Source of the DNA: Microbacterium sp.
Lineage (GTDB): Bacteria; Actinomycetota; Actinomycetes; Actinomycetales; Microbacteriaceae
Reading direction: 5' to 3'
Assembly: GCA_003476465.1 (NCBI GenBank)
Contig: DMUE01000099.1
Coordinates: 1 to 23,469, forward strand
DNA: 23,469 nucleotides
Below the pieces are notes generated by a model. The model saw only the letters and a program-made list of their open reading frames with translations. It was not told where the DNA came from and did no database searches. Within the stretch, counting starts at the first letter, position 1. Every line of letters starts with the position of its first letter. The translations under genes and the position numbers were made by a program. Positions 16,052-23,469 of this stretch are shown here, piece after piece.

Positions 16052-18340
16052 TCAGGCGGACTGCTTCGCGATGCTCTTGAAGCCGCGCAGTCGCAGGCTG
16101 TTGCCGACGACGAACACGCTGGACAGCGCCATGGCGGCACCGGCGAGCATCGGGTTGAGCAGCCCGAGGGCGGCGACCGGGATGGCCGCCACGTTATAGG
16201 CGAAGGCCCAGAACAGGTTCGACTTGATCGTTCCGAGCGTTTTGCGAGAAAGACGTATCGCGTCGACGGCACTGCGCAGGTCGCCGCGAACCAGGGTGAT
16301 GTCGGATGCTTCGATCGCGACGTCGGCGCCCGCGCCCATCGCCAGGCCGAGGTCGGCCTGGGCGAGCGCGGCAGCGTCGTTCACTCCGTCCCCAACCATC
16401 GCCACGACCTTGCCCTCGCGCTGCAAGCGCGCCACGACGTTGACCTTGTCCTTCGGGAGGACTTCGGCGATGACGTGCTCGATGCCGACTTCCGCGGCGA
16501 TCCGCCGGGCGACGGCGTCGTTGTCACCGGTGAGCAGCACCGGGGTCATCCCGAACGCCTTCATCTGGACGATCGCCTCGGCGCTGGTGGGTTTGACGGT
16601 GTCGGCCACGACGAGCACGCCACGCGCGATCCCGTCCCAGCCGACCGCAACGACGGTCTTGCCTTCGTCTTCGGCTTGCGCTTTGGCGAACGCGACCTCG
16701 GGGCTGAGGGCGAGCGCCCAATCGGCGAGCAGCGACTCACGGCCCACGAGCACGGCTCGCCCGTCGACGACGCCCTGGACGCCTTTGCCCTCGATGTTGG
16801 CGAACCCTTCCACGGCCGGAAGGGTGCCGGTCTGCTGAGTGGCGGCCTTGGCGATGGCCTGCGCGATCGGGTGCTCGGAGGCGTCCTCGAGAGCACCTGC
16901 CAGTCGCAGCAGCTCTTCAGGGTCGGTGTCGGGCTCGGCGATCAGGTCGACGAGGGTCATCTTGCCGGTGGTGACGGTGCCCGTCTTGTCCAGCACGATG
17001 GTGTCTACGGTGCGCGTGGATTCGAGCACTTCCGGACCCTTGATGAGGATTCCCATCTGCGCCCCGCGGCCGGTCCCGACGAGAAGCGCCGTCGGTGTGG
17101 CGAGACCCAGGGCGCAGGGGCATGCGATCACCAGGACTGCGACGGCAGCGGTGAACGCGGCGGCGACGGGGAACCCTGCGCCCAGCCACCCTCCAAGGGC
17201 GATCACCGCGACGAGGATCACGATCGGCACGAACACGCCGGAGATCCGGTCGGCCAGTCGCTGCACTTCGGCCTTGCCGGTCTGGGCGTCCTCGACGAGT
17301 ATGGCCATCTGGGCGAGCTGAGTGTCCGACCCGACCCGGGTGGCACGCACCACAAGGCGTCCGCCGGCGTTGACGGTGGCGCCGGTGACCGGGTCGCCCT
17401 GACCGACCTCGACCGGCACCGACTCGCCGGTTAGCATGGACGCGTCTACGGCAGAGCTGCCGGAGACCACGATGCCGTCGGTGGCGATCTTCTCTCCGGG
17501 GCGGACGACGAACTCATCGCCGGTCTGCAACTCGTCGACGGGTATCTTGACCTCGGTGCCGCCGTTCAGCACAGACACGTCCTTCGCGCCCAGCTCCAGC
17601 AGCGCCCGCAGGGCGGCGCCGGCCTGTCGCTTGGATCGCTTCTCGAAGTACCGGCCGGCGAGGATGAACATCGTCACTCCGGCCGCGACCTCCAGGTAGA
17701 TGTTCGCCGCGCCGTCGGATGGAGCGAGGGTGAGCTCGAACCCGTGTGTCATGCCGGGCACGCCCGCGGTGCCGAAGAACAGCGCGTATAGCGACCACAG
17801 GAACGCGGCGGTGGTGCCCATCGAGATGAGGGTGTCCATCGTTGCGGTGCCGTGCTTGAGGTTGGTCCACGCCGCCTTGTGGAACGGCAGCGCCGCCCAC
17901 ACGATCACCGGCGCGGCCAGGGCGAGCGAGGTCCACTGCCAGTACGTGAACTGCAGCGCCGGAATCATCGACATCGCGATGACCGGGACGGTCAACACGA
18001 TGGAGACGATCAGGCGGTTGCGCAGCGACGTCAGTTCCGGATCGCTCGAAGAACCGTAGTCACCGCCGGTGGCGGGGGCACCCGTGGCGGGCTTCTTCGG
18101 CGCGGGAAGCGCGGCGGTGTAGCCGGTCTTCTCCACCTCGGCGATCAGTAGGGTCGGGTCATACCCCTCGGGGATGGTGACCCTGGCCTTCTCGGTGGCG
18201 TAGTTGACCGTGGCGGCGACACCATCGAGCTTGTTCAGCTTCTTCTCGATCCGCATCGCGCACGATGCGCAGGTCATTCCGCCGATCTCCAGCTCTACGC
18301 TCGATCCCGCAGGGATGGTGGGGGAAGCGGTAGTGCTCAT
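16052..18340 (-). CDS. copA: Copper-exporting P1B-type ATPase CopA
   Basis: The 762-residue protein pumps Cu(I) out of the cytosol. Features in order: one N-terminal HMA domain with GMTCASC (C24, C27); membrane helices; ASMLTGES; the transmembrane copper site CPC (C407-P408-C409); phosphorylation site DKTGTVT (D451); [23 protein letters not shown]; and two final helices with YNVAAIPVA and [16 protein letters not shown]. All match P1B-1 Cu(I) ATPases. AAGGAATGTG precedes ATG 18340; longer upstream codons read as shadow. It lies third in the transcript copZ, secreted His-rich protein, copA, Cys-Cys peptide, under a CsoR-type double operator. The chaperone CopZ is the likely metal donor. Confidence 0.96.
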   Translation of the reverse strand: MSTTASPTIPAGSSVELEIGGMTCASCAMRIEKKLNKLDGVAATVNYATEKARVTIPEGYDPTLLIAEVEKTGYTAALPAPKKPATGAPATGGDYGSSSDPELTSLRNRLIVSIVLTVPVIAMSMIPALQFTYWQWTSLALAAPVIVWAALPFHKAAWTNLKHGTATMDTLISMGTTAAFLWSLYALFFGTAGVPGMTHGFELTLAPSDGAANIYLEVAAGVTMFILAGRYFEKRSKRQAGAALRALLELGAKDVSVLNGGTEVKIPVDELQTGDEFVVRPGEKIATDGIVVSGSSAVDASMLTGESVPVEVGQGDPVTGATVNAGGRLVVRATRVGSDTQLAQMAILVEDAQTGKAEVQRLADRISGVFVPIVILVAVIALGGWLGAGFPVAAAFTAAVAVLVIACPCALGLATPTALLVGTGRGAQMGILIKGPEVLESTRTVDTIVLDKTGTVTTGKMTLVDLIAEPDTDPEELLRLAGALEDASEHPIAQAIAKAATQQTGTLPAVEGFANIEGKGVQGVVDGRAVLVGRESLLADWALALSPEVAFAKAQAEDEGKTVVAVGWDGIARGVLVVADTVKPTSAEAIVQMKAFGMTPVLLTGDNDAVARRIAAEVGIEHVIAEVLPKDKVNVVARLQREGKVVAMVGDGVNDAAALAQADLGLAMGAGADVAIEASDITLVRGDLRSAVDAIRLSRKTLGTIKSNLFWAFAYNVAAIPVAALGLLNPMLAGAAMALSSVFVVGNSLRLRGFKSIAKQSA

Positions 18341-18374
18341 CACATTCCTTCTTTCAGACTTGACGGCCCGGTTT

Positions 18375-19328
18375 TCAGTGACCGTGCGACTCGTCGTCGT
18401 GATCATCCGTGCTCGTGTCGTCGGTGGCCATTGAGCCGGCGTCGAGCACGAACGGGGCGGTGCGCACCTGGCCGTCGATCTGGAAGTCCAGGTACAGCAG
18501 ATAGCGGCCGGTCGTGGGCGCCTGTGCCATGAACGTGATCTCCGGACCTGCCGTCTCACCAAGTTGGGGCTCCTCGCCGTCGGCGTGGACGTGCAGGTAC
18601 GCCAGATCGCCCTCACGCAGCGCCACCAGATGCCCGAACGCGCCCAGGTAGGGCTCCAGTCCGATCACGGGCTCGCCCCTCTGAGTGATCGAGATGGTGA
18701 GGTCGCTGGCAGAACCGGCGACGAGGTCGCCGGCGATCGACACGGCGTAATCGTCGACCTGTGCCACCCGACTCACCTCGGAGACGACTGGCGCATACGT
18801 GCCGGCGACCTCGACAGTTCGGCTCAGCGTCACTCCTTTAGCGGCGTCGCCGGCAGTGAAGTCCGCGTACACCCGGTAGGTGCCCGCCTCGTCCCACTGC
18901 CACGGCAGCGACCAGGTGCCGGTGTTCTCCTCGAACGCCGGGTGCACGTGACGGAACTGATCACCGTCGCTGCGCACCACGATCAGGTGCAGGTCCTTCC
19001 CGTGCCCAGTCGCGAACTCGGTCAACGGGCTCCCGTCCTTCGAGAGGATTTGGAAGCTGAGCTCGCCACTTTCCCCGACGATCGCCGGAGCGGTCACCGG
19101 AGCCAGCACGTAGCCTCCGGCAGACAGCGACAAACCAGGCAATGCCGCCGGGAGTCCCGCGCTCGTTTCCTTATCGGCTCCCATGGAGCTGTGGTCGTCC
19201 ATCATGTTCCCTCCGTTCCATCCCGCCGCCACCGAGTCGGGGATGACGGCTGCGGACAGCGCAAGCGCCCCCGCAAAAGCCACCGCGACTCCGGCGGCAT
19301 AGAGGCTCAGTCGTCCCGCGGCGTTCAT
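18375..19328 (-). CDS. Membrane-anchored or secreted His-rich copper-operon protein
   Basis: The 317-residue protein has an N-terminal hydrophobic helix (about 8-29). A Met/His stretch [10 protein letters not shown] follows, then two related beta-rich modules (about 84-158 and 203-283) and a His/Asp tail [10 protein letters not shown]. Each module carries the same pattern: [17 protein letters not shown] (H114, H127, H129) and [17 protein letters not shown] (H233, H246, H248), each ending near YADF or YLDF. This points to an internal duplication with a metal site in each half. Its ATG overlaps the copZ stop (ATGA), so translation is coupled. This gene type is common between copZ and copA in actinobacteria; an extracytoplasmic copper-binding role is inferred. 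Confidence 0.8.
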   Translation of the reverse strand: MNAAGRLSLYAAGVAVAFAGALALSAAVIPDSVAAGWNGGNMMDDHSSMGADKETSAGLPAALPGLSLSAGGYVLAPVTAPAIVGESGELSFQILSKDGSPLTEFATGHGKDLHLIVVRSDGDQFRHVHPAFEENTGTWSLPWQWDEAGTYRVYADFTAGDAAKGVTLSRTVEVAGTYAPVVSEVSRVAQVDDYAVSIAGDLVAGSASDLTISITQRGEPVIGLEPYLGAFGHLVALREGDLAYLHVHADGEEPQLGETAGPEITFMAQAPTTGRYLLYLDFQIDGQVRTAPFVLDAGSMATDDTSTDDHDDESHGH

Positions 19329-19534
19329 CGCACTGCCGAATAGCCGGCCTCATCGACCGCGGCCAGCACGTCGGCATCATCCACGGCCTGCACGGCAGTC
19401 ACCACGAGCTTGCCGGTCTGCGCGCTCACGTGGATCTCCTCGACACCGGCGATCTGGCCGACCTCTTCACGGACCGAGATCTCGCAGTGCCCGCACGTCA
19501 TCCCGATGACCTGGTACTCCGTCGTCGTTGCCAT
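19325..19534 (-). CDS. copZ: Copper chaperone CopZ
   Basis: This 69-residue protein is a single HMA domain with the metal-binding loop GMTCGHC (C14, C17). EEIHVSAQTGKLVVTA and [10 protein letters not shown] follow in the usual positions. It should carry Cu(I) in the cytosol and pass it to the N-terminal domain of CopA. GAGGAGG lies six bases before ATG 19534, a strong ribosome site. It is the first gene of its transcript, and its stop overlaps the next start. The double CsoR-type operator lies 20 bases upstream. A mercury carrier such as MerP is less likely because it lacks a signal peptide. Confidence 0.94.
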   Translation of the reverse strand: MATTTEYQVIGMTCGHCEISVREEVGQIAGVEEIHVSAQTGKLVVTAVQAVDDADVLAAVDEAGYSAVR

Positions 19535-19553
19535 GATTTCCTCCTCAAGCGCT

Positions 19554-19603
19554 ATACCCCTGGTGGGTATGCATTGACCCTAACGCATACCCACCGGGGG
19601 TAT
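19554..19603 (-). promoter_or_regulatory. Double CsoR-type operator of the copZ-copA transcript
   Basis: ATACCCCTGGTGGGTAT (19554-19570) and ATACCCACCGGGGGTAT (19587-19603) share the ATACCC-N5-GGGTAT pattern and are near-complements of each other (one mismatch in 17). They are 16 bases apart and end 19 bases before the copZ start. They match the operator before the MFS gene in outer bases, so one repressor probably reads both. Confidence 0.8.
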
Positions 19604-19814
19604 TCCGCGAGGACGAATGGCGGGAACGTCAGGTCCCTTCAACGGGAGGGCGCCCGGCAAACCTCCGGATCTTTTGGCCTGGGGCGCGACTCGGCCGATC
19701 CGTGTGCAGCCGGGCACGTACGACTTCAGCGATCCCGAAGGTGCCAGCGAACTGGACCCGAACCTCCCCGCCGAGGCAACCGACCCCGCCGCCTGCGGCC
19801 CCCTCCACTAACGC

Positions 19815-19866
19815 AAGAACGTGAGAGTGGGCGAGCGCAGAAGCGCCCGCCCACTCTCACGTTCTT
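19815..19866. terminator. Large hairpin downstream of the LVIVD gene
   Basis: Perfect 19-base arms beginning AAGAACGTGAGAGTGGGCG enclose a 14-base loop that itself can pair GCGC with GCGC. It lies 10 bases past the stop of the LVIVD gene. Both ends carry AAGAAC/GTTCTT, so it could stop transcription from either direction and isolate that gene from the copper operon. Confidence 0.85.
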
Positions 19867-19876
19867 GATCAGCCCG

Positions 19877-21769
19877 TCAAGGGGTGCCGTCGTACTGGAG
19901 GATGTACAGGCCGCTGTCGCGGTCGGAGGCCAGCACGTACTTCTGCCCGTCGGGGTGCTGGTGCACCTCGACGCCCCAGAAGTTGTTGCCACCCTCGTCG
20001 ATGAACTTCCCGACCTCGGTCATCCCGTTGCTGTCGTATGCGACGACCCGGAATCCCGCCGAGTAGTACGAGATGTAGGCGAGGTTCTCGTCCGGATCGG
20101 TCGCAACCTCGTGGACGGACAGATCGCCGAACCCGTCGGCGAAGTCAGCATTCTGGCTTTCGGGGACGTAGTACTGGTCGATGTCCTGCATCGTGTCGGC
20201 GTCGTACATGTGCACGTAACCCCAGCCGTCGAACACCGCCTCGATGTTGACGTCTTGGCCGTTTGCGCCGACCGCCGTGGGCACCAGGGTGCCGCCCTCG
20301 TCGTCGCACGTGTAGTCCGCCGGTACGCCGCCCTCAAGAATGCGGAATCCGTCGGTGCGGGAGACGAACACGGCCGGGATGCCGGCGTCGACCAGCATCG
20401 ACAGGAGGGCATCGCATCCCTCGAATCCGGTGCGGTTGAACACGACGACCCCTGCATACCCGGCCGCTTCGGCGTTCTGAACCTTGACCGTGAAGTCGCA
20501 CACACCGCGCTCGATGACCGCCACGCTCCCGGTGGCATCGGCTGCCGGAACCGTGGCAGGGTCACACGCGAGGCCCAAGAACCGGGTGCCACCGGCGAGG
20601 CTCGTGTCGGGATCAATTGCCGGAACGTCAGAGCCCTGAACAGCGGTGAACTCGGTCCCGTCCTCCATCGCCGCCGTCACCCGGTACGGGTCGAAGTCCT
20701 CATCCGTGGCGATGAAGTATTCGTTGTCACGGGTGAACTCCGCCTGATGCCCGTTGCCCTCCGGGGTGAGTTCCGCGCCGGGGTCGACCTCGGCGCGGAC
20801 CGGGTCGAACTCCGCGAAGTCGGTGTCGGCGAGGAAGACAGGTTCGGCCGGGTTGGTGACGTCGAGCTTCGCGTATCCGCCGTCCCAGTACGACACGAGC
20901 ATGATCTGCCGGCCGTTGATCTCCTCGACGACCATGTCGTGGAGGAACACCGCGTCGCCATGCACCTCACCGAGGGGCTGCTTCGTCTCGTCGACCAGGG
21001 ACGTCTCCGAGACCAGCTTCGGCTTGGACGGGTTCGTGATGTCGAGGATGTCGATGTCCGTCGCCTCGAGGTCGTCGACGAGCACGACGTACGCCTTGCC
21101 GTCGTCGGTCGTCCACATCCGCACCGAGTGCGTCTCGTTGGCCTTGGTCTGTGCCTTACCCGAATTGGAGGGGTCGGCGGACTGCGCCTTGGTCGCGATG
21201 GTGAAGTCTCCTGCGCCCTCGACGAGCTTCTTCGGCTTCTCCGGGTTGGTGACGTCGACCAGGGTGACCCCACCGATGCCCTTCGTCTCGCCCGGGCAGA
21301 TCTCGTTCTGGTAGGCGAGCACCTGACCCTTGAAGTAGGGCGTGTCGAGTTCCATCACCTGGGAACCTTCGCCGCTGAAGGTGCCCCGGTGGCTCGGGAT
21401 GAGCGTGACGAGTTCGGGGTTGGCCGGGTCTTTGATATCCACGACGTACACTCCGCCGCGGTCGCATTCTGGCTCCCAGAAGGCCGTCAGATACGCGTAG
21501 TTCCCGTACGCGGACACATCGGCGATGCGGCCCGGCTGCTCTTCGCCTTCGAAGAGGTCCAGGCGGCCGATCTCGATGACGTTCTCACTCCCCGAAGGGA
21601 TGTGTCCCTGCTCTTCCTCGTTGTGCTGGTAGTGATGGTTGTGAGTCTCCTTGCCCGAGTCCAGCACACCGTCGTCGATGTAGTCGATGTCGTGTGCAAA
21701 GGCGGGCGTAGCGCTGAACAACAGCGCTCCGACGGCGACCAGAGCGATTCCGGTCTTACTGGCTCTCAT
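19877..21769 (-). CDS. Secreted LVIVD-repeat protein with protease-associated domain
   Basis: The 630-residue protein has a signal peptide (cleavage likely after AFA, residue 25) and a His-rich start (HNHHYQHNEEEQGH). LVIVD-like repeats follow: YVVDIKDPANPELV, TLVDVTNPEKPKKLV, DILDITNPSKPKLV and KLDVTNPAEPVFL. A protease-associated (PA) domain interrupts the repeats at roughly residues 395-485 (GSVAVIERGVCDFTVKVQNA, AGIPAVFVS). The end has more propeller-like strands (NFWGVEVHQHPDGQKYVLAS). LVIVD repeats build a beta propeller; the fusion suggests binding of a partner or ligand outside the cell. No catalytic residues were recognised. AGGAG lies 11 bases before ATG 21769. It is separated from the copper operon by a strong hairpin; a metal link is possible but unproven. 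Confidence 0.82.
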   Translation of the reverse strand: MRASKTGIALVAVGALLFSATPAFAHDIDYIDDGVLDSGKETHNHHYQHNEEEQGHIPSGSENVIEIGRLDLFEGEEQPGRIADVSAYGNYAYLTAFWEPECDRGGVYVVDIKDPANPELVTLIPSHRGTFSGEGSQVMELDTPYFKGQVLAYQNEICPGETKGIGGVTLVDVTNPEKPKKLVEGAGDFTIATKAQSADPSNSGKAQTKANETHSVRMWTTDDGKAYVVLVDDLEATDIDILDITNPSKPKLVSETSLVDETKQPLGEVHGDAVFLHDMVVEEINGRQIMLVSYWDGGYAKLDVTNPAEPVFLADTDFAEFDPVRAEVDPGAELTPEGNGHQAEFTRDNEYFIATDEDFDPYRVTAAMEDGTEFTAVQGSDVPAIDPDTSLAGGTRFLGLACDPATVPAADATGSVAVIERGVCDFTVKVQNAEAAGYAGVVVFNRTGFEGCDALLSMLVDAGIPAVFVSRTDGFRILEGGVPADYTCDDEGGTLVPTAVGANGQDVNIEAVFDGWGYVHMYDADTMQDIDQYYVPESQNADFADGFGDLSVHEVATDPDENLAYISYYSAGFRVVAYDSNGMTEVGKFIDEGGNNFWGVEVHQHPDGQKYVLASDRDSGLYILQYDGTP

Positions 21770-22187
21770 GACGATGATGCTCCTAAGGGGGGGGTCGTGG
21801 GCATTGGGTAGCGAGATTCAAACAGAGAACTCAAGGTACGGATAGGGGGTACCCGCTCACTCCGCAGCTCCCGCCGGGTCGGGGCGTGGGCAACCAGGAA
21901 TCCCTCACGAAGGCGATCGTGATCGGTTGGCGTCGAGCCATTCGATGGCGATCGATACGTGAGTCCGCAAAAAGTCCGCAGAATCCTCGATTCAGCCCTT
22001 TCGAGATCATCCGCGATCAACTCGAAATCACCGTAATTCCGCGGATCTCCACCATCTGCGAGCCCTCGCAACTCCTACGATGCCGTTCATCAACTATCGG
22101 TAGCGCAGCCCCCGGACCACGGTCGCCGCTCGCAGACGAGATCGCATTCCAGTGACTGGACGATCCGGCTGGGGGCCAAGAGGGTGT
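21770..22187. other. Intergenic region upstream of the LVIVD gene
   Basis: About 420 bases without a supported gene. It holds the possible LVIVD promoter (21805-21834). An 8-base direct repeat AGTCCGCA occurs at 21962-21969 and 21973-21980. A short minus-strand stretch at 22000-22034 encodes FELIADDLE and echoes FELIADELE of the neighbouring three-helix-bundle gene. No tRNA, integrase or origin was recognised. Confidence 0.4.
21805..21854 (-). promoter_or_regulatory. Possible promoter and operator-like site of the LVIVD gene
   Basis: On the minus strand TTGAGT (21829-21834) and TACCCA (21805-21810) are 18 bases apart. Directly upstream, 21835-21854 reads GGGTACCCCCTATCCGTACC. This contains an inverted GGTAC/GTACC pair and one good half (TACCCCCTAT) of the CsoR-type operator, but the other half is poor. 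Confidence 0.25.
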
Positions 22188-22406
22188 CTAGGCCACCCGG
22201 CTCGGGTGAGTCCGGAGACGGAGGAGCACGCTTCTCTCGACGAGCACCGGCACGTAATCGCGCAGCCGCACGCCGTCGAACGACTCCAGTTCGTCGGCGA
22301 TCAGCTCGAACGCCGTGTCCTCGGGCAACTCCGGAAAACGGAGCCGCAGACGCTCGGCCAGATAGACGAGCGCCTCGAACTCGTTCTCGGGATTCGTGCG
22401 ACTCAC
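22188..22406 (-). CDS. Three-helix-bundle dimerization domain protein
   Basis: The 72-residue product is nearly all helical: EFEALVYLAERLRLRFPELP, TAFELIADELESFDG and VRLRDYVPVLVERSVLLRLR. The last part matches the conserved V-R-D-(Y/F)-V-P-V-L-V-E-R signature of the small actinobacterial three-helix-bundle dimerization family. These proteins are widespread and unstudied; protein-protein contact is the only safe role. The start is a GTG at 22406 with only a weak upstream purine stretch (GCGAGAA). It is divergent from the ParA unit with about 150 bases between. Confidence 0.7.
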   Translation of the reverse strand: MSRTNPENEFEALVYLAERLRLRFPELPEDTAFELIADELESFDGVRLRDYVPVLVERSVLLRLRTHPSRVA

Positions 22407-22559
22407 AGATCGATTCTCGCTCGAGTCCGGTCAACCGGCTCGGATATCGGCAGACAGCCGATCAGGACTGCACCCGCAAGCTGCTCACCCACGAGACGCC
22501 TGCCGTTGACTACGGTGGAGGAGGGCCGCGATGGCCATCGAAACCAGGAGGTGCGCAGG

Positions 22560-22694
22560 GTGGCGCAGACGAAGACGGGCAAGCCCACTGCGGCCGAGCT
22601 GCGCGAACACGCAGACGCGAAGAGGATCGCGGTGTACTCCCGGCTCAACAAGCTCGCATTGATCGACGCGCTCGACCAGGGCCCGTCGACGTGA
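22560..22694 (+). CDS. Small SAP/Rho-N-like protein coupled to ParA
   Basis: This 44-residue protein has a Lys/Thr-rich start and one helix-loop-helix, ELREHADAKRIAVYSRLNKL followed by ALIDAL. The pattern resembles SAP, HeH or Rho N-terminal domains, small folds that bind nucleic acid. AGGAGGT lies seven bases before the GTG at 22560. Its TGA overlaps the ParA start (GTGA), so the two are translationally coupled. Its place before ParA suggests a DNA-binding or regulatory role in partition, but it is much smaller than a ParB. I know no named family for this exact arrangement. Confidence 0.65.
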   Translation: MAQTKTGKPTAAELREHADAKRIAVYSRLNKLALIDALDQGPST

Positions 22695-23455
22695 AAGTCG
22701 TCGCGGTCTACAGCACCAAGGGCGGTGTCGGCAAGACCACAGCGGCTGTGAACCTGGCGTGGGAAGCGTCGAAGGAATTCCGAGTGCTGCTGTGGGATCT
22801 CGATCCGCAGGGGGCAGCGGGCTTTCTCCTGCAGGTAAAGCCCAAGAAGGTGAAAGGGGGCGTCGGCGCGCTGGTCGCAGGTCAGAGCAGGGTGTCCCGC
22901 GCCATCCGCTCCAGCGAGTACGACAACCTCGACGTGCTTCCCGCCGACGCGAGCTACCGCGACCTCGACCTCGTGTTCGACCACGCGAAGAAGTCAGAGC
23001 AGAGGATCTCGAAGATCCTCGAGCAGATCGACCGCGAGTACGACGTCGTGATCCTCGACTGTCCCCCCGGCGCCGCGCTTGTGGCGGAGAACGCGGTGTT
23101 CTCAGCGCACGCCGTGGTGGTTCCGCTCGTGCCGTCACCGTTGTCGATGCGATCACTCGACCAGGTCACGGAGTTCGTGTCCGCCTCCGTTTCGAAGGCA
23201 CGGGTAGTGGCGTTCCTCTCGATGGTCGATCGTCGAAAGACCGTGCACCGCGACGCGGTGAAGAATCTGCCAGGGGGACAGACACCGGTCAGCCGCGTTG
23301 TCGTTCCTGCTACCGTGCAGATCGAGCGGATGGGAACGGAGCGGGCACCCATCGGCAGCTACGCGCCCACCACCGAAGCTGCGCGTGCCTACGGCGAGCT
23401 CTGGACACTTGTGGCGAAGGTCGTGAAACCGAGGGCTCGCAAACGCAAACACTGA
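22691..23455 (+). CDS. parA: ParA-family partition ATPase
   Basis: The 254-residue protein carries the deviant Walker A KGGVGKTT (K10, K15), Walker A' WDLDPQG (D36, D38) and Walker B DVVILDCPPG (D123), all typical of ParA/Soj/MinD ATPases. Its length fits a short ParA without an N-terminal DNA-binding domain. Such ATPases move plasmids or other cargo along the nucleoid. The GTG start overlaps the stop of the small upstream gene by four bases. No ParB gene lies upstream; one may follow past the right edge, where an ATG appears at 23460. A role in plasmid partition is likely given the nearby relaxase. Confidence 0.92.
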   Translation: MKVVAVYSTKGGVGKTTAAVNLAWEASKEFRVLLWDLDPQGAAGFLLQVKPKKVKGGVGALVAGQSRVSRAIRSSEYDNLDVLPADASYRDLDLVFDHAKKSEQRISKILEQIDREYDVVILDCPPGAALVAENAVFSAHAVVVPLVPSPLSMRSLDQVTEFVSASVSKARVVAFLSMVDRRKTVHRDAVKNLPGGQTPVSRVVVPATVQIERMGTERAPIGSYAPTTEAARAYGELWTLVAKVVKPRARKRKH

Positions 23456-23469
23456 ACCAATGAGGGTCC

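Noticed and set aside
19617..19811. Plus-strand frame of 64 codons ending TDPAACGPLH
   Set aside because: It has no ribosome site and lies just upstream of the copZ operator. It might be a gene remnant but nothing recognisable supports it.
19430..21811. Plus-strand frame of 793 codons
   Set aside because: Antisense shadow of the LVIVD gene; typical of high-GC DNA.
21962..21980. Direct repeat AGTCCGCA as a possible attachment site
   Set aside because: Only eight bases, with no integrase or tRNA nearby; no basis for an att call.
1..23469. CRISPR arrays, tRNA, rRNA or insertion sequences
   Set aside because: No regularly spaced repeats, cloverleaf, ribosomal sequence or transposase was seen anywhere in the window.

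Overview
The window is high-GC DNA with actinobacterial features: GTG starts, GGAGG ribosome sites alongside leaderless -10/ATG arrangements, hairpin terminators without long T-tracts, and actinobacterial families such as a MRGG-type MobF relaxase, DUF6153, a CsoR-like ATACCC-N5-GGGTAT operator and a three-helix-bundle dimerization protein. The gene set resembles mobile elements of Microbacteriaceae or related Micrococcales; that placement is inference. A MobF relaxase/helicase and a ParA ATPase suggest a plasmid or an integrated conjugative element. No replication gene, integrase or attachment site was seen, so the two cannot be told apart.

Layout. Positions 1-5032 hold accessory genes: the front of a large protein with a possible nuclease-like N-terminus and a STAND-type P-loop NTPase (minus strand, runs off the left edge), a small unknown gene, a CoiA-like nuclease with zinc sites at both ends, and a divergent, probably leaderless, two-helix membrane/coiled-coil protein. 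These read like defence or DNA-processing cargo. Positions 5572-8346 encode the relaxase-helicase, which keeps the three-histidine metal site and all helicase motifs but seems to lack the usual catalytic tyrosine pair.

Positions 8664-19603 form a copper (or related soft-metal) resistance island, all on the minus strand. The first transcript, next to 19534, is copZ (chaperone), a secreted His-rich protein, copA (CPC ATPase) and a 50-residue Cys-Cys peptide, ended by a strong hairpin. The second is a lone MFS exporter with its own double operator. The third is DUF6153, a DUF305 lipoprotein, an F510_1955-type lipoprotein, a second ATPase with an unusual CPD motif and a CxxC-less metal domain, a YHS protein and a SHOCT protein. 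Together they can bind metal in the cytosol (CopZ, YHS, Cys-Cys peptide), pump it out (two ATPases) and hold it outside the membrane (His/Met-rich secreted proteins). Near-identical CsoR-type operators precede the first two transcripts, but no csoR gene is visible, so the repressor must lie elsewhere.

Positions 19877-21769 encode a secreted LVIVD-repeat protein with a protease-associated domain. Then come a roughly 420-base gap, a small three-helix-bundle gene, and a divergent two-gene unit of a 44-residue SAP/Rho-N-like protein translationally coupled to ParA. A ParB partner, if any, would lie past the right edge.
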